The translations under genes and the position numbers were made by a program. A stretch of DNA of 64,000 bases from Nitrosomonas sp. sh817. GTDB taxonomy: Bacteria > Pseudomonadota > Gammaproteobacteria > Burkholderiales > Nitrosomonadaceae. A model generated the notes under the pieces. The model was not told where the DNA came from. It searched no databases and saw only the letters and a list, made by a program, of their open reading frames with translations. The stretch is from assembly GCF_030908545.1 (NCBI RefSeq), contig NZ_CP133083.1, forward strand, positions 1,054,001-1,118,000, given 5' to 3'. This document shows positions 27,409 through 36,314 of this stretch, piece after piece (position 1 is the first letter of the stretch; each line of letters starts with the position of its first letter).

Positions 27409-28881
27409 TCACTGAATAACACCATCGGTTTTCTTCGTCAATTGATGTATCACGCTTCCGCCGGTATGCTGCAGCGTCACTTGCAACGGCATTTTCCCCA
27501 ATGCATGCGTGGCGCACGACAGGCAAGGATCGTAGGCGCGGACGGCAACTTCAAGATGGTTCAACAATGCTTCGGTGATTTCCTGGCCGTCGAGGTAGCG
27601 ATTGGCAACAGCGCGCACCGATTCGTTCATCGCCTGGTTGTTGCTGGTGGTGGATACGATCAGATTGGCTTGGGTAACCAGACCGTCGTCATTGACATGG
27701 TAGTGATGAAACAACGTGCCGCGCGGCGCTTCGATGACACCGATGCCTTGCGGCTGATGCTCACCTTTGCTGGTCAGGAGATCTGTGCCGGTGATGTCAG
27801 TGTCAGTCAGCAGATTATGGATTGATTCGGTGCAGTGCAATAACTCGATCATACGCGCCCAGTGATAAGCCAGTGTATCGTGCACCGGGCCGCCGTTACC
27901 GGTGGCTTTGAAGCGTTGCCGTGCTGCTTCGGCGAGTGGGGTGGGAATTGCATCGCAGTTGTTGATGCGCGCCAGCGGACCGACGCGATACCAGCCGCGT
28001 TCTGTGCCCAAGCTGGAAAAGTAAGGAAATTTCAAATAACTCCACGAGCGGACTTCCTCGCTGAGCAGCCGCTGGTAATCACAATAATCGAATTGATCGT
28101 GCAACGTGCTGCCGTCGGCGGCGCGGGCGCGCAATCCGCCATGATAGAACTCCAGCTCGCCGCCGCTGCCGGTCAGACTCAAGTAATGGCTCGGAAAGGT
28201 GCCGAAATCGCGGTGTTCGGGATGCGCGGTATGGATGTGTTCGTTCAGCGCCACGGCATCCTGGCTCCATTGCAGGATATCGCCGATACCGGCAAGCAAG
28301 GCATCGCGTTCGGCGGCGGTCAATGCTTTGTTCATGCCGCCGGGTACGGTACCGGTACCGTGCACACGCTTGCCGGTAATCGCTTCGATAATTTGCTGGC
28401 CGAACTTACGTAACTTTACGCCCTTTAGCGCGATTTCCGGGTATTGTTCTAGTACCCCGGCAATATTGCGCTGCCGTGGATCGCTACCAAAGCCGAACAG
28501 AAAATCCGGCGACGACAGATGAAAAAAATGCAACGCATGCGATTGCAATATCTGGCCGAAATGTAACAAACGGCGCAGTTTCGTTGCAGTTGGCGTGAGC
28601 TGTCCGATGCCTGCAATCTGATCAACCGCTTTCGCGGCTGCCAGTTGATGGCTGACCGGACAAATGCCGCACAGCCGTTGCACGAAAAACGGTACTTCCC
28701 AGTACGGGCGGCCCTGGATGAATTTCTCGAAGCCACGGAACTCGACGATATGAAAGCGCGCTTCAACGATGTGCTGATCGTCATCGATCAGCAACGTGAT
28801 TTTGCCGTGTCCTTCGACGCGCGTGACCGGATCGATGGCGATGCGGCGGGTGGTTGATGGCGCGGGGTTGTCCGGTTCCAT
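27409..28881 (-). CDS. hoxH: [NiFe] hydrogenase large subunit HoxH (group 3d-like)
   Basis: 490 residues. It carries the NiFe(CN)2CO site: L1 motif [10 protein letters not shown] (Cys71, Cys74) and L2 motif DPCLSCATH (Cys453, Cys456) followed by a 31-residue tail that a HoxW-type endopeptidase would remove after His459. [12 protein letters not shown] is the N-terminal signature. Motifs match the NAD-linked bidirectional (HoxH) class. The ATG at 28881 is 5 bases after hoxY's stop; a TTG at 28890 is possible. No hoxF, hoxU, hoxW or hyp maturation gene is in the window. Confidence 0.92.
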   Translation of the reverse strand: MEPDNPAPSTTRRIAIDPVTRVEGHGKITLLIDDDQHIVEARFHIVEFRGFEKFIQGRPYWEVPFFVQRLCGICPVSHQLAAAKAVDQIAGIGQLTPTATKLRRLLHFGQILQSHALHFFHLSSPDFLFGFGSDPRQRNIAGVLEQYPEIALKGVKLRKFGQQIIEAITGKRVHGTGTVPGGMNKALTAAERDALLAGIGDILQWSQDAVALNEHIHTAHPEHRDFGTFPSHYLSLTGSGGELEFYHGGLRARAADGSTLHDQFDYCDYQRLLSEEVRSWSYLKFPYFSSLGTERGWYRVGPLARINNCDAIPTPLAEAARQRFKATGNGGPVHDTLAYHWARMIELLHCTESIHNLLTDTDITGTDLLTSKGEHQPQGIGVIEAPRGTLFHHYHVNDDGLVTQANLIVSTTSNNQAMNESVRAVANRYLDGQEITEALLNHLEVAVRAYDPCLSCATHALGKMPLQVTLQHTGGSVIHQLTKKTDGVIQ

Positions 28882-28886
28882 AGAAA

Positions 28887-29429
28887 TCAATCGTAATGCA
28901 AACGGGTGCTGGCAATGTCCGGCTGCTGTCCCGCCAGCAGTGGTTGCAGTAATTGCAAGAATGCATCCGCGGAAGGCGGGCAGCCCGGCAAAAAATAGTC
29001 AATCGCCACAATTTCGCTGACCGGATACACCTTATCAAGCAGCAATGGTAATTCGGGATCGTCCGGGATGCGCGGATGCGTCACATTGGCGCCGCGTAAA
29101 TAGACTTCTTCCAAACAATCCTGCAAATCAAAGTAATTGCGCATGGCCGGCACGCCGCCGTTGATCGCGCACGCGCCGACCGCCACCAGAATTTTGCAAC
29201 TGGCGCGGAACTCACGCAACACGTGCACATTTTCAGCATTGCACACGCCGCCTTCGATTAAGCCGATGTCGCAAGGGCCGCAGTGCTTGATATCGGTAAG
29301 CGGCGAACGATCGAATTCGACCTGCTCCAGCAAACCGGCCAAGCGCTCATCCATGTCGAGAAACGACATATGGCAGCCGAAACAACCGGCCAGCGAGGTG
29401 GTGGCGATTTTGAATTTGGGTTTAGTCAT
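28887..29429 (-). CDS. hoxY: [NiFe] hydrogenase small subunit HoxY
   Basis: 180 residues from the ATG at 29429 (MTKPKFKIATTSLAG); the longer frame to 29567 lacks family similarity upstream. Ligands for the proximal [4Fe-4S] cluster are visible: CFGC (16, 19), CGPCDIGLIEGGVC, GACAINGG and LPGCPPSAD. It is short and lacks the medial and distal cluster domain, as in HoxY proteins. It transfers electrons between HoxH and the diaphorase HoxFU, which is not adjacent here. First gene of the hoxYH pair. Confidence 0.93.
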   Translation of the reverse strand: MTKPKFKIATTSLAGCFGCHMSFLDMDERLAGLLEQVEFDRSPLTDIKHCGPCDIGLIEGGVCNAENVHVLREFRASCKILVAVGACAINGGVPAMRNYFDLQDCLEEVYLRGANVTHPRIPDDPELPLLLDKVYPVSEIVAIDYFLPGCPPSADAFLQLLQPLLAGQQPDIASTRLHYD

Positions 29430-29770
29430 CGTGTATATCGCGGAGTTTACCGGCGAACCGGGATTCACTGATCCGGTAGCGATCAAACCAAAGAAAATGA
29501 TCGCTTGGTACATGCGAATGATAGCATGTCGACAGGCCACTCCGCCGTGTTCATCGAACGCTTGCATGCGGATTGCATCATAACCAACCGCGGTTGTTTC
29601 CGGATGGGCGGGGGCATAGAACTTCTTGACTTAAAACATGAAACAGGCGTATAAGGATACCAGACTAAACGGCGGAAATCACACACAAGTGATTGATATA
29701 GAAAACCGGTAGTAATTGCAGCGGCCTTGTCAACAATTAAAAAATACACAAATTTTTAGGAGCTTTTTCA

Positions 29771-30418
29771 ATGAAAAAATATTTACCTTCAAAAACGCTT
29801 GCGGCGTTTGCGTTGTTGGCTGGATCTCAATGTGTGTTCGCAAACACGGTCGTGACCCTCGGCGATCAGGATTTTCTTGATGGCGCAACGCCGACTACCG
29901 GGGCTTTTCTGACTGCCGGAGCCGGTGAACCCGCGCCGTTCGATGGTTTATTCAGCGGTTCGGATGTCACTGGTCCGAATTTCTCCGCCAGTTGGACGTT
30001 TTCGTACGGCGCAATCGCGGACACTATTACCGGCGGCAGCTTGATACTTGGGATTTATGACCACGAATCCGACGCTTCCGGAAATCAAGTGGCGTCTTTT
30101 ACCGTCAACGGGGTTGATCTCACCGGCGCGCTCAATACGTTGTTCGAAGCGCACGGCGGCGCCAGCCGGGAGAATAACGTGTATACGTTGACGTTGCCGG
30201 CATCGACTTTTGCCGGATTGGCCTCGGGCACGGTGAATGTTTCCTTGTCGCTGGCAGGCCCCGGACTGGGCTTATTCGACGAGACGCCATTTAACGGCGC
30301 CGCGCTGGATTTTTCCACGCTGGATATCGCTACCGCCGTTCCGGAACCGATGACCAGCACCTTGCTTCTACTCGGAGTTCCAGCGGTATTGGCCGCAGCG
30401 CGGCGCAAGATGGCTTGA
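29771..30418 (+). CDS. PEP-CTERM sorted protein
   Basis: 215 residues: signal peptide (to about 24, CVFA), beta-rich Gly/Thr/Ser-rich middle, then VPEPMTSTLLLLGVPAVLAAARRKMA, which has the Pro-Glu-Pro motif, hydrophobic segment and terminal Arg/Lys. This is an exosortase substrate. AGGAGC lies about 8 bases before the ATG. It is followed after 50 bases by three collar-domain genes on the same strand, possibly one transcription unit ending at the terminator at 32109. Confidence 0.88.
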   Translation: MKKYLPSKTLAAFALLAGSQCVFANTVVTLGDQDFLDGATPTTGAFLTAGAGEPAPFDGLFSGSDVTGPNFSASWTFSYGAIADTITGGSLILGIYDHESDASGNQVASFTVNGVDLTGALNTLFEAHGGASRENNVYTLTLPASTFAGLASGTVNVSLSLAGPGLGLFDETPFNGAALDFSTLDIATAVPEPMTSTLLLLGVPAVLAAARRKMA

Positions 30419-30468
30419 TGCGGTTGCATTGTTGTAACTGAAACTTTTTCAGAGGCAAGGAGAAAATT

Positions 30469-30990
30469 ATGCCCGATCCATTTATCGGTGAAATCAGGAC
30501 TTTTGCCGGCAATTTTGCGCCCGCCGGCTGGACTTTATGCCAAGGACAATTGCTTTCAATAGCAGAAAATGAAGCATTGTTTTCGCTCATTGGAACCACC
30601 TACGGCGGCGACGGCGCGTCGACATTCGCTTTGCCAAATCTCGCCAGCCGTATTCCGCTGCATCAAGGTAGCGGACCCGGTCTGAGTCCCAGGGTGATCG
30701 GCGAGCAGAGCGGCAGCGAGACGGTTACTTTGACTGCCGGGCAATTGGCGGCTCACAATCATACCGCGGTCTGTTCCAATGCTGCGGCCAATAGCGCGAG
30801 TCCCGTCAACAGCTATTGGTCGACCGATCCCGGCGGCAATACCGGAGCGTACAGCACGACCGCCGGCAGCACCATGGCGGCAACGGCAATCGGTAACACC
30901 GGCGGCGGGCAACCGCATAACAATGTGCAACCCTATTTGGCCATCAATTACATCATCGCGCTGGAAGGCATTTATCCTTCCAGAAACTAA
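30469..30990 (+). CDS. Tail-collar/microcystin-dependent protein (1 of 3)
   Basis: 173 residues with a collar domain in the first half: FIGEIRTFAGNFAPAGWTLC, LFSLIGTTYGGDGASTFALP and a conserved C-terminus QPHNNVQPYLAINYIIAL. These proteins were named from microcystin-responsive cyanobacterial genes and resemble phage short-tail or collar proteins. Three paralogs stand in tandem; no other phage gene is nearby. Good AAGGAG ribosome-binding site. Confidence 0.9.
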   Translation: MPDPFIGEIRTFAGNFAPAGWTLCQGQLLSIAENEALFSLIGTTYGGDGASTFALPNLASRIPLHQGSGPGLSPRVIGEQSGSETVTLTAGQLAAHNHTAVCSNAAANSASPVNSYWSTDPGGNTGAYSTTAGSTMAATAIGNTGGGQPHNNVQPYLAINYIIALEGIYPSRN

Positions 30991-31034
30991 AGTGATTGCA
31001 ATCCGGATAGCTGTTGAAAAAAGGAGATCTTTGC

Positions 31035-31553
31035 ATGAGTGATCCATATATTGGAGAAATCCGCTCGTTTGGATTTAATTTTGCGCCGGTGGGTTGGGCG
31101 CAGTGCAATGGGCAGTTGCTGTCCATTGCCAGTAACACGGCATTATTTTCGATTCTCGGCACAACCTATGGCGGCGACGGCAAAACAACTTTTGCGCTGC
31201 CTAACCTCCAAGGCAACGTTGTGATGGGAGTCGGGCAAGGGAGCGGGCTTTCTAAGCGCGTTCTGGGACAATCCGGCGGCACGGTGACGGAGACATTGAC
31301 GCTTGAACAGATTCCGGCGCATACGCATCCGGCCAACGCGCAAGCCGGAAACGGCAACAAGCCGAACCCCGCCGGAAATTTCTGGGCGCAGGATCTGGGC
31401 GGCAGCAAGGAGTACGGCGACAGCGGACCGGCGCAAATGGCGGCTGGAACCGTTACGCCTGCCGGCGGCGGACAAGCGCACAACAATTTGCAGCCGTATC
31501 TGGTGTTGAACTTCTGCATTGCGCTGCAAGGCGTTTTTCCACCCAGAAGTTGA
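31035..31553 (+). CDS. Tail-collar/microcystin-dependent protein (2 of 3)
   Basis: 172 residues; start set at the ATG at 31035 with AGGAG 8 bases before (an upstream in-frame ATG at 31014 overlaps that site). Same architecture as its neighbours: YIGEIRSFGFNFAPVGWAQC, TTYGGDGKTTFALPNLQG and QAHNNLQPYLVLNFCIAL. The middle variable part has a Pro/Asn-rich insertion. Product of tandem duplication. Confidence 0.9.
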   Translation: MSDPYIGEIRSFGFNFAPVGWAQCNGQLLSIASNTALFSILGTTYGGDGKTTFALPNLQGNVVMGVGQGSGLSKRVLGQSGGTVTETLTLEQIPAHTHPANAQAGNGNKPNPAGNFWAQDLGGSKEYGDSGPAQMAAGTVTPAGGGQAHNNLQPYLVLNFCIALQGVFPPRS

Positions 31554-31600
31554 AGCCGGACGTTTCGCAGCAAACATCGATAAAATATTGAGAGGATCGT

Positions 31601-32104
31601 ATGGACGAACCATTTTTAGGAGAAATCCGCCCCTTTTCTTTCGGTTTTGCGCCGAAAGGCTGGGCGAGCTGTGACGGCCAACTGTTGCCAATTGCTCAAA
31701 ACGCGGCGCTGTTTTCACTATTGGGTACGATGTATGGCGGCGACGGCCGCACCACGTTCGCTTTGCCGGATTTGCGCGGTCGCGCGGGAATGCACTTGAG
31801 CCCGGCGCATATTCAGGGAGAACGGGGTGGGCAAGAAGGTGTGCCGCTAACAGCCGCCCAGATTCCCCTGCACAGCCATACGGCAAACTGCAGCAATGTG
31901 GTTGGAACCCAAACCAGCCCGGCGGGAAAATTCTGGGCGCAGGATTCCGACGGCAATGTCGTGTTCAGTAATGCAGGCGGCGCAACCATGGCCGCTACCG
32001 CGATCGGCAACGCCGGCGAAAGCCAGCCGCATCCCAATATGCAACCCTACTTGGTGGTGAATTATTGCATCGCTTTACAGGGTATTTTTCCGAGCCGGAG
32101 TTAG
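31601..32104 (+). CDS. Tail-collar/microcystin-dependent protein (3 of 3)
   Basis: 167 residues, same family: FLGEIRPFSFGFAPKGWASC, GTMYGGDGRTTFALPDLRG and SQPHPNMQPYLVVNYCIALQ. AGAGGA 4-9 bases upstream of the ATG. Last gene before a strong terminator. Confidence 0.9.
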   Translation: MDEPFLGEIRPFSFGFAPKGWASCDGQLLPIAQNAALFSLLGTMYGGDGRTTFALPDLRGRAGMHLSPAHIQGERGGQEGVPLTAAQIPLHSHTANCSNVVGTQTSPAGKFWAQDSDGNVVFSNAGGATMAATAIGNAGESQPHPNMQPYLVVNYCIALQGIFPSRS

Positions 32105-32108
32105 TACC

Positions 32109-32147
32109 CAACTACCATCGATAAGACCGATGGTAGTTGTTTTTCTT
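32109..32147 (+). terminator. Strong rho-independent terminator
   Basis: Perfect 12-bp stem CAACTACCATCG/CGATGGTAGTTG (32109-32120, 32128-32139) with a 7-base loop and TTTTTCTT after it. It ends the collar-gene cluster. Confidence 0.95.
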
Positions 32148-32375
32148 CTAGTATTTCATGTGGCAACTTCAAGGCTTAACCCGAGAAATTGATGCTTTGA
32201 GTCATCCAAAGCCGCGTGCCGCAATCCAGAAAATAATCCGCATTTAGTCAGGCACGCGTCGGTTAGAAATCACATTTTTGATACTGTATTGAGAGATTGT
32301 CTGGAAAAGCAAGGATTTCCGATTCCGGATTTGGTCCCGTTTTGTGCAATTAAAAATGCGTGTTGCAAGTTCATA
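32148..32375. other. Non-coding gap before IS3 remnant
   Basis: About 230 bases; no gene, hairpin or repeat recognised. Confidence 0.4.
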
Positions 32376-33173
32376 GTAAAATCTTAATATCCGCGACCCA
32401 CAACTGATTCGGACGAGTGGCTACAAATTGCCGATTGACTTTGTCGGCTGGACAGGCAAGTAAGTCATCTGCGATGGTTGTCCGGCACCTCTTGCCGCGC
32501 CGGATACCTTGCATCCCGGCTTCTTCATCAACCGCTCAACGGTGCAACGGGCAAGGGCAATGCCAATGCCTTCTCGCAACAATTGTCGCCATATTTTGCG
32601 AGTACCATAAACGCAGAAATTGTCTTTCCAAACCCGTTGTATGTCGAGTTCCAATTTCATGTCACGCTTAATGCGTTCGGGCAATCGATCCGGATCCCGC
32701 TTGCGCCTTTTGTATTCATAATAATTCGACGGAGCAATCCGTATTTATCTACAGATTGGCTCGACTCCGTATGCCGCTTTGTTTCTATCGACAAATACCA
32801 TCGTCATTCCGACCGGCGGTCGAGTTCGCCTGTGCGAAATAAGCCAATGCCTTACGCAATATCTCATTGGCCCGTTTGAGCTCACGATTTTCCCGTTCCA
32901 ATTCCTTGAGCCGCTCACGATCCGATGTCGACAGTCCGCCTCGAATTCCCTGATCCGTCTCCGCTCTTCTTACCCATGTCCGCAACGTTTCCGCCATGCA
33001 GCCAATCTTCGACGCGATCGATTTGATTGCCGACTATTGTGATTCATGCTATTTCTGCTGCTCTAATACCAATCTAACCGCTCGTTTCCGTACTTCCAGT
33101 GAATAACTGATTTGATTCTTCATCTTCTCCTCCTCTCAAACCATTTTATCTCCGGTATAACCGGGGCGATTCA
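32376..33173 (-). mobile_element. Truncated IS3-family element
   Basis: The outer end at 33173 begins TGAATCGCCCCGG on the minus strand (IS3 ends start with TG), then OrfA from 33123 with GAGGAGG ahead of it. OrfA has in-frame stops near 33058 and 33045 but its coiled-coil part is clear ([20 protein letters not shown], about 32900). OrfB pieces follow in shifted frames (KLELDIQRVWKDNFCVYGTR) and end abruptly after NQLWVADI near 32380, the first Asp of the DDE triad. The catalytic remainder and other end are lost, so it cannot transpose. Confidence 0.8.
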
Positions 33174-33325
33174 TTAATAAATCCAGGTGTTTAATGTTCA
33201 GGTATTGTTCAGTTTTTAATCACTACCATTACTCGCAAAGCTTCGATTTTACGCTTGACAAATGGATGCAAGTGCTGCCTAGAGAAAGGGGGCTGTGTAC
33301 AGGTTGATAAGCCGGGAAGGGGATT

Positions 33326-33868
33326 ATGACGATTCAAAGAGGTTTAATTTTTTTACTGTTGACTGGCTTGATGACTGGGTGCGTTCACTTGCCTTCAGGA
33401 CCTAGTGTGATGGTGCTACCGGGTAGTGGTAAAAATTTTGATCAATTTCGCTTGGACGAAATGGCATGCAAACAGTATGCACATGAGCAGGCTGACGGGT
33501 ATGCACCACAACATGCCTCACGTTATAGTGGATTACAGAGTGCAGCGCTTGGTAGCGGCTTAGGGGCGGCAGCAGGTGCCGCAATTGGAGGCGGTCACGG
33601 AGCAGCGATAGGTGCTGGAATCGGTTTATTATTTGGTAGCTTGCTTGGGTCCAATACAGCGGCGGCATCAGGCTATGCAAGCCAGGAACGGTACGATAAC
33701 AGATATATTCAGTGCATGTATGCGAAAGGACACAGAATTCCGGTGAATGGGAGGGTCATTGATAACCCATCTCTAAGAAGCTTTGCTAATAAGCAGCAGA
33801 ATCTGGTTTCAGAAAATTTTATCCCTCCGTCACCCCCTGCAGGTAGTCCACCATCGCCACCAGAATGA
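33326..33868 (+). CDS. Glycine-zipper lipoprotein
   Basis: 180 residues. Lipobox MTGCVH (Cys19), a helix-forming section and then a Gly/Ala-rich glycine zipper (AALGSGLGAAAGAAIGGG and IGAGIGLLFGSLLGS, about 71-111), which usually spans or packs within membranes. The C-terminus is Pro/Ser-rich. Similar lipoproteins carry YMGG-type domains and sit in the outer membrane; exact role unknown. Convergent with the gene at 33966. Confidence 0.75.
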   Translation: MTIQRGLIFLLLTGLMTGCVHLPSGPSVMVLPGSGKNFDQFRLDEMACKQYAHEQADGYAPQHASRYSGLQSAALGSGLGAAAGAAIGGGHGAAIGAGIGLLFGSLLGSNTAAASGYASQERYDNRYIQCMYAKGHRIPVNGRVIDNPSLRSFANKQQNLVSENFIPPSPPAGSPPSPPE

Positions 33869-33880
33869 ACAACAGCAAAT

Positions 33881-33916
33881 CGGTGGCATGATCTTGTCAC
33901 AAACGATCAGCCACCG
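33881..33916. terminator. Hairpin between convergent genes
   Basis: CGGTGGCATGATC pairs with GATCAGCCACCG across a short loop (one bulged base). No T tract on either side, so a weak or factor-assisted terminator at best. Confidence 0.4.
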
Positions 33917-33965
33917 ACGCCTCCCTTTACAACTTGATAAAATTGCCTTTGCTACTGTTATTTTA

Positions 33966-34517
33966 TTAATGATGCAATTGTCTGCGTTTGAGCAGCTTAT
34001 CGGTTATAAATGCAATCAACAAGAAAGTGATAATGTAAGGAATTGCTTTCAGTAATAATTCTGTGTAATTAGTCATCTGTATCCGCAAAGGATACTCGTA
34101 ATGCAGTGGAGGAACCCCTTCACCCGTTACGAATAATGTATATTGTCCTTCATCCAGATTAAAATGACCTTTTATGACGCCATCGGAATGATTGGTAGAA
34201 TAGATAGTTGCCACTGTTTCACTTAAAGCCTTGCCGCTACCCCTGACAATTTTGATGCCAATCGGCATATCACGAAGGGCTTGGTCGACAAGATCGAGAA
34301 CCCAATAGGTTTCACCTTCTTTCGGGATCTCCGTGCAATACTCGGCTTCCGGGTCGTACTGTGGCTGATAAGTGCTAAGATGTATCATGCTGCCCGACAT
34401 ATTCCGCACACAAGCATCGGCTTCCAAATTGACTTTGCCATGTGCGATGGCGAATCCTGAATACAAAGTTGCAAAGAAAATAGCAACCGAAGTCCATATT
34501 TTTATGAAATGTTTCAT
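33966..34517 (-). CDS. AmoC-linked periplasmic/membrane protein, unknown function
   Basis: 183 residues from the ATG at 34517 (AGGAG about 10 bases upstream). Signal peptide to about AIAHG, a periplasmic domain (about 26-150) with two Cys (38, 63) and a beta-sandwich-like pattern (FNLDEGQYTLFVTGEGVPPL), and a C-terminal membrane helix followed by a basic KRRQLHH tail. It follows amoC by 114 bases on the same strand. Its arrangement recalls the small AmoD/AmoE-type proteins near amo operons, but I cannot assign it to them. Confidence 0.7.
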   Translation of the reverse strand: MKHFIKIWTSVAIFFATLYSGFAIAHGKVNLEADACVRNMSGSMIHLSTYQPQYDPEAEYCTEIPKEGETYWVLDLVDQALRDMPIGIKIVRGSGKALSETVATIYSTNHSDGVIKGHFNLDEGQYTLFVTGEGVPPLHYEYPLRIQMTNYTELLLKAIPYIITFLLIAFITDKLLKRRQLHH

Positions 34518-34631
34518 TCTAGAAACTCCTGTACTTGTTTGGTTCTTACTCATGGCTGTTATTTTTGGTCCCCATGACCTGCGGGGAGCAGAATCATGGG
34601 AACAGTTACTACCGGTGATGAACTAATTAGA

Positions 34632-35441
34632 TTAAGGAACAATTCTGTTGTTCAGAATTTCGCGGCTTGCACCGTTCCAGGTTACGTCAGTCAGGTTTGA
34701 GTAACGGGTGACGATTTGTGCTGCAATACCGCCCGAGAACAAGCCTGCCCAGCCCAGAATTACAAAGCCCCAGTGCAATGGCGCGCTAAACAGTTCTTCC
34801 ATGAACCAGAATGCATGACCCCATTCGTTCAAACCAACGTTCGGCAGAATCATCAATGGGCCTGCAATCGCCATTACCAGCGGGAATGATGTGCCGCGGC
34901 TGTACAGTGGCAGACGGGTCATCGCGTACAGGTATGAGGCTACGCCACATACGATGTACATCGGGAATGAGCCGTAGAACACGACCACGTGACTTGGCGT
35001 GAAGCTGGTGTCACGGATGATCACTTGGTGCCAGCTTGCATCTTGTTCGGTGAAGAAGCTGCCGCCCCAGTAAACACCAAACAAGTAAACACCCAGCCAC
35101 ATCATCCAGTAGAAATAACGTTTGATTTCCAATTTGGTGTCCAGGTTGTCCAATTGCTCTTTGGTGTCACGGGTCTTCAGTATCCAGCCCCAGGTTACCA
35201 ATGCAAACAAAGGCATCAGGGTCATGTGTACCCGCCACAGTCCCATCCATACTTTGTCAAATTCCGGTTCCATCGAGTCCATTCCGTGTGAATACGCAAA
35301 TGTCCTTTGGTACCAGATCCAGAATATCGCTACCAGCAGCATGGTGCCCATGCCCAGTTTGTAGTACTTCGAGTCGTACCACAGCGACATGTCATAGCTC
35401 GCGCTCGACGCGCTACTCGTTGTGCCATATGTTGTTGCCAT
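34632..35441 (-). CDS. amoC: Ammonia monooxygenase subunit C, singleton copy
   Basis: 269 residues, start at 35441 with GGAGG upstream. It matches AmoC along its length: [40 protein letters not shown], a conserved Asp/His segment [18 protein letters not shown] and [20 protein letters not shown], with about six membrane helices. AmoC is a subunit of the copper-dependent enzyme that oxidises ammonia to hydroxylamine. AmoA and AmoB genes are absent here. Extra lone amoC copies are known from Nitrosomonas and linked there to stress response. The kinase/regulator pair lies upstream on the same strand. Confidence 0.95.
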   Translation of the reverse strand: MATTYGTTSSASSASYDMSLWYDSKYYKLGMGTMLLVAIFWIWYQRTFAYSHGMDSMEPEFDKVWMGLWRVHMTLMPLFALVTWGWILKTRDTKEQLDNLDTKLEIKRYFYWMMWLGVYLFGVYWGGSFFTEQDASWHQVIIRDTSFTPSHVVVFYGSFPMYIVCGVASYLYAMTRLPLYSRGTSFPLVMAIAGPLMILPNVGLNEWGHAFWFMEELFSAPLHWGFVILGWAGLFSGGIAAQIVTRYSNLTDVTWNGASREILNNRIVP

Positions 35442-35638
35442 TTTATCCTCCATTGATTAGTTAAAAAATGATACGCACGGAATAAGGAAAAATGCGCATC
35501 ATTGATTTGCGTACGTTTCAATAATTGCTTTTATACGCAATTTAGATTAGCCGATTACCATACTTTTGCAATGAGTGGATCCCCTCATTTTATATTTCAG
35601 CCGAGGAAATTTATTGATTAACCGATAAGAAATGCTGA

Positions 35639-36313
35639 TTAACTCGCAGAGGCCGGAGGCAGATTATCAGAGGCAAGGAGGTTTGGTTTTTGGGCTTTCA
35701 AGCGTAGCGCAAAGTTGATTAAGCTATTAGGGCCACTCAAATCGAGTTTTCTGGATATGTTAACTCTATGATTTTCTACTGTTTTTTTGCTAATAAACAA
35801 TTTCCTGGCTATTTGGGGGGTAGTGAGTCCTTCAGCAATTTTATCAAGTATTCGATGCTCGGATTTTGTAAGAGTATTTAATTTTTTTACCGCCGCCTCG
35901 ATTAACTCATCTTTCGCAGGCTGCTGTTCGCGAATCCGGGACAGTTTCGCAATCCGTGCGTTAATGCTGTTGAGCAGTTCCTCTTTCGTAAACGGTTTGG
36001 TGAGATAGTCGTCGGCACCCATGTCCATTCCGGTACGGATATCAGATCGTGTCGATTTTGCAGTTAAAAAGATGAATGCAATCTCTGGAAATTGCAATGA
36101 TGCTTTAATGTTACGATACACATCAAAACCATCCACGCCGGGTAGCATAATATCGCAGATAATGATATCGGGAGTATGTTGCAGTGCAAGTTGAATACCT
36201 TCTTCGCCAGAAGGTGCGCCAATTACACGAAAGCCATAATGTGCAATGATGCCGATTAAATTTTCACGCAGTGCTTTTTCATCTTCGATAACAAGCAGGA
36301 GAGGATTAATCAC
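35639..36313 (-). CDS. LuxR-type response regulator
   Basis: 224 residues. The start is a GTG at 36313, one base after the kinase stop. Receiver domain about 1-120: acidic pair E10-D11, phosphoacceptor Asp54 in IIICDIMLPGVDG and the Lys in LTKPF. A LuxR-type DNA-binding domain follows (LTKSEHRILDKIAEGLTTPQ, ARKLFISKKTVENHRVN). The gap to amoC is about 200 bases and contains a palindrome (35570-35589) without a T tract, so the regulator and amoC might be read together or separately. Target genes are unknown. Confidence 0.93.
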   Translation of the reverse strand: MINPLLLVIEDEKALRENLIGIIAHYGFRVIGAPSGEEGIQLALQHTPDIIICDIMLPGVDGFDVYRNIKASLQFPEIAFIFLTAKSTRSDIRTGMDMGADDYLTKPFTKEELLNSINARIAKLSRIREQQPAKDELIEAAVKKLNTLTKSEHRILDKIAEGLTTPQIARKLFISKKTVENHRVNISRKLDLSGPNSLINFALRLKAQKPNLLASDNLPPASAS

Positions 36314-36314
36314 T

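Noticed and set aside
31143-31886. 247-residue minus-strand frame across two collar genes
   Set aside because: Antisense to two well-supported genes with ribosome-binding sites; no domain recognised.
30469-32104. Prophage tail region
   Set aside because: Only collar-domain paralogs are present; no capsid, portal, terminase, lysis or integrase gene accompanies them.
35570-35589. AATGAG...CTCATT hairpin between regulator and amoC as a terminator
   Set aside because: Short stem and no T run on the minus strand, so it does not prove that the transcripts are separate.
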